From: Acidobacteriota bacterium
GTDB lineage: Bacteria; Acidobacteriota; Blastocatellia; Pyrinomonadales; Pyrinomonadaceae
NCBI GenBank assembly: GCA_016715115.1
Contig: JADKBM010000004.1
Coordinates: 806,001 to 870,000 of the forward strand
DNA length: 64,000 bases
Reading direction: 5' to 3'
Part shown: positions 61,674-64,000 of the stretch, in pieces
Numbering within the stretch: position 1 is the stretch's first letter
How the letters are laid out: each line of letters opens with the position of its first letter
Position numbers and translations under genes: made by a program
The notes under the pieces: model-generated
Told to the model about the DNA's origin: nothing
The model's database searches: none
The model's input: only the letters and a program-made list of their open reading frames with translations

Positions 61674-62689
61674 CGAATCGCGTCCGACTTGCGGTCCTTG
61701 GCGATTCGTTGGAAGCGCGTCCGATTCTGTTTGATCTGAAATCCGTTCACTGCCTCAACTCGTATCTCGTGAGCCTCTCGACCTTTCGTTTCAGACTCCG
61801 GATAAAACGCCAGAACGTACGATGAGGTCACCTCGACGGCCAGGCTTTCAAATAGCTTGTCGAAATTATCGTCGTTTACATAGAACGATCTCCCTCCGGT
61901 CTTTTCGATCAATCCGCTTGTTTCAATAAGCGTCGGCAGTGGTTTCTTGTTGCCCTGCAATCGCGAATACGACGGCACGATGACCGAATAGACCGTGGTT
62001 TCGGCTTCATTCGCGCGCTCGATCACGGTCGAAGGCGAGACTGTATCGCCGACCGGGAAGCCATCGGTCACAAGAATCACCGCACGCTTCGGAAATCTGT
62101 TCTTCATCATCTTCGGAGATCTTTTGGCGAGAAGCCTCACGGCGGCGTCCGTTGCATCGTAGGCGTGGGTCGAAAGGCCGTCATCGGAACGGATCAGCTT
62201 CTCGTACGCGCGTTCGAGCTTCTCCGGTTTGTTCGTAAATTCTTGAATCGTTTCAACATCCATTCCGAACTTTATGAGCGCGAAATATGAATCGCGATCA
62301 GCGAGGCGCTTGACGAACCGGCGCAAGGCATCGCGCAGCAGCAAAAGTTCGGCGGGCGTCATACTGCCGGATACGTCGAGCGCGAAGACCACGGCGAGCG
62401 GACGGTTGAAGTTCTCGCGGCGAACCGGTTCAAAAAATGAGATATCCCTTCGTTCACCGTCTTCGAAGAGTCTGAAATCGCTTGCGCCAAGTCCTCGGAC
62501 CGGTTTGCCGTCGCGATCGCTGACGGTTATTTCGACGGCGGTAAGTTCCGTTGCGACACGGATGGTCTCATCCGGCGGCTGAGCGCGAGCAGGTATCGTT
62601 GCGAGAATGACCATCAACGCGAAAAAACAAGAAGCCGCCAAAACCAACCGCGGACCTTTATTTGTTGACTTCCCGGTCTCAAAAAACAT
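61667..62689 (-). CDS. Exported VWFA-domain protein (acidobacterial type)
   Basis: The 340-residue protein has an N-terminal signal (about residues 15-36, SCFFALMVILATIPARA). A pre-domain follows (AVEITVSDRDGKPVRGLGAS), then a von Willebrand A domain with the MIDAS motif VFALDVSGSMTP. This layout belongs to the VWFA-related family that is highly expanded in Acidobacteriota. It binds protein partners in the envelope; the ligand is unknown. A good promoter lies about 90 bp upstream. Confidence 0.9.
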   Translation of the reverse strand: MFFETGKSTNKGPRLVLAASCFFALMVILATIPARAQPPDETIRVATELTAVEITVSDRDGKPVRGLGASDFRLFEDGERRDISFFEPVRRENFNRPLAVVFALDVSGSMTPAELLLLRDALRRFVKRLADRDSYFALIKFGMDVETIQEFTNKPEKLERAYEKLIRSDDGLSTHAYDATDAAVRLLAKRSPKMMKNRFPKRAVILVTDGFPVGDTVSPSTVIERANEAETTVYSVIVPSYSRLQGNKKPLPTLIETSGLIEKTGGRSFYVNDDNFDKLFESLAVEVTSSYVLAFYPESETKGREAHEIRVEAVNGFQIKQNRTRFQRIAKDRKSDAIRQ

Positions 62690-62780
62690 ATTGCCTAAGG
62701 AACAGTATTTATTCTAAAATTAAGACTTAGGGAATTCCCAGTTCCCTTGATTCAGAATCGGGCGGTTGTCCCGAGAACAG

Positions 62781-62810
62781 TTTATCGTAAATTGCCCCGA
62801 GTTTTGTCAA
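62781..62810 (-). promoter_or_regulatory. Sigma70-like promoter for the VWFA gene
   Basis: On the minus strand, TTGACA (62805-62810), an 18-bp spacer and GATAAA (62781-62786). The ATG at 62689 is about 90 bp downstream. The remaining 200 bp up to the HD-GYP gene hold no visible gene. Confidence 0.6.
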
Positions 62811-63010
62811 TTATTCAGAACGGTTGTTCCGACTCATCAATTTCACCCTGTGAATTACACGTCAAGATTTGATTGAACGCAAATTTTGCGTGCGAACAGC
62901 TGATTTGAGGTCAACGGAAAATGAACTTTTAGAAATCGATCGTGACAGATAAAGATCTAAAGTCCCAAAGGCAAAATTCGGAAATGCAGATACGCGGCGG
63001 ATTAAGAACG

Positions 63011-64000
63011 ATGGAGAAGCCAACCGAAAGCAAAGTCGAAGCAAATTTGCCAACCAAGTCTCTTTGGGGGTTAATGCTTCTCGCGTCTCTTGCAGCGTGC
63101 GGTTTCGCGCTTTACGGTTTGTTCAACTTTCCGACCCAGCAACTCGCAGTTCTTGGCGTTGCCCTGGCGATCACTGCGCTGACAAGCCAGTTTCGATTGA
63201 CCGTACCGGGCACTTCAATTCAGATTTCGACCAAAGAACTGGCCGTCTTTCTCGGGACGATCTGGCTTGGTGTTCCCGGCGCCGTGCTCTTGTCCGTCTC
63301 GACTTCGTTAGCCCATATCGGTTTTTCCAGTAAGTCGCGATTTGACCGATCGTTCAGCGTCTTCAACGACGTTACGGCCGGCTTCCTTTCCGCAATTGCA
63401 TTCTATTTCACACTCAGCAACTTTGCCGGTTTTATCCCAAATTATGTCGCGGATCAACCGCTCGAACCGCTCTGGCTCGGCGCCGGATTGGGAGTTTCCG
63501 CGACAGTTCACTATCTCGCAACCAGGACTCTCAACAGTCTGTTCGCGTTTTTGAAACTAAAAGAAGTCGTTTACGAATCATTGCGTACGCAGTTCCTTCG
63601 AACGATCGTACCGTATCTGATCAACCTCGCGAACGTCCTTTTGTTTCATTTCTTGTTCACATTCTTCGGACTCGCGTTCGGTTGGGTCGTCCTCGCCGTC
63701 GCGGCTCTTACACATCTTGCCAATCGCATTCACAATGATCGGCTTGAGCAGAAGGTGAAGGAAATTCGCGAAGCGAGCCGCATCCACCTCGCAACGGTCG
63801 AAGCGCTCGCAACGGCGATCGATGCGCGTGATCAGGTCGGCCGAGGACACGTCCGGCGGACTCAGATATATGCCGTCGGCATCGGCGAAATGCTCGGATT
63901 GCCTGAGGACGAGATTCGGGCGCTCAGAACCGGCGCGCTTCTCCACGATATTGGTAAACTGGCGGTTCCCGATCACATCCTGAACAAGCCGGGCCGACTG
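63011..64000 (+). CDS. Membrane-bound HD-GYP domain protein (3' end outside window)
   Basis: The frame is open to the window end, so the protein is incomplete (330 residues seen). Six to eight transmembrane helices (about residues 20-240, e.g. LWGLMLLASLAACGFALYGL) are followed by an HD-GYP domain: HLATVEALATAIDARDQVGR, GHVRRTQIYAVGIGEMLGLP, LLHDIGKLAVPDHILNKPGR. HD-GYP proteins hydrolyse c-di-GMP. The start could also be an in-frame ATG at 62984. The membrane part resembles MASE-type sensors found with c-di-GMP enzymes. Confidence 0.88.
   Translation, partial: MEKPTESKVEANLPTKSLWGLMLLASLAACGFALYGLFNFPTQQLAVLGVALAITALTSQFRLTVPGTSIQISTKELAVFLGTIWLGVPGAVLLSVSTSLAHIGFSSKSRFDRSFSVFNDVTAGFLSAIAFYFTLSNFAGFIPNYVADQPLEPLWLGAGLGVSATVHYLATRTLNSLFAFLKLKEVVYESLRTQFLRTIVPYLINLANVLLFHFLFTFFGLAFGWVVLAVAALTHLANRIHNDRLEQKVKEIREASRIHLATVEALATAIDARDQVGRGHVRRTQIYAVGIGEMLGLPEDEIRALRTGALLHDIGKLAVPDHILNKPGRL

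Overview
The window looks like the chromosome of a Gram-negative (diderm) soil-type bacterium, most plausibly an Acidobacteriota member close to the Blastocatellia/Pyrinomonadaceae. That placement is inference. It rests on outer-membrane genes (bamA, skp, lpxA, tamB), a VWFA protein of the acidobacterial type, DUF1844 and AIM24 genes, moderately high GC with many CG-rich codons, and many short intergenic palindromes. I saw no rRNA, tRNA, CRISPR array or complete insertion sequence.

Layout. 1-4,060 and 10,137-14,330 are two accessory islands built of broken RHS (YD-repeat) genes. They are orphan core segments with different C-terminal toxin tips, detached toxin domains and candidate immunity genes, joined by frameshifts and palindromic repeats. 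Between them (4,105-9,783, minus strand) lie an IS21 istB remnant and an envelope cluster reading bamA, skp, fabZ, a small membrane protein, lpxA. 14,518-24,631 holds clpC, a LolE/FtsX-type permease, a ribBA-like gene whose cyclohydrolase half has lost its zinc cysteines, and tamB. 25,051-29,179 holds a GH9 glycosidase fused to a NodB deacetylase, a TPR-gene remnant, recR and ybaB. A large tandem-repeat block precedes a UvrD-type helicase at 29,918. A third, inverted RHS remnant sits at 32,050-32,830.

From 32,970 onward the window is mostly ordinary chromosome: fadD with a TetR regulator and a FadR-like operator, serC, selA, a cold-shock gene, tryptophan 2,3-dioxygenase, murA, an SDR/ferredoxin/DHFR operon, an FGGY kinase followed by transketolase, a response regulator without its phospho-Asp, an LD-carboxypeptidase, pirin, mazG, a PhnP-like hydrolase, ribF, a UbiB-type kinase, yjbQ, a CBM9-like protein, a diguanylate cyclase, a PfkB kinase, a LysW-like protein, a VWFA protein and the start of an HD-GYP protein.

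The least ordinary features are the RHS cassette reservoir and two repeat systems tied to it. One is a composite palindromic element of about 190 bp, present twice and in both cases ending at the same RHS codon. The other is a family of hairpins with arms of GATTTGG/GATTTGC heptads, found in many intergenic gaps and once in frame inside the UvrD-type helicase gene.
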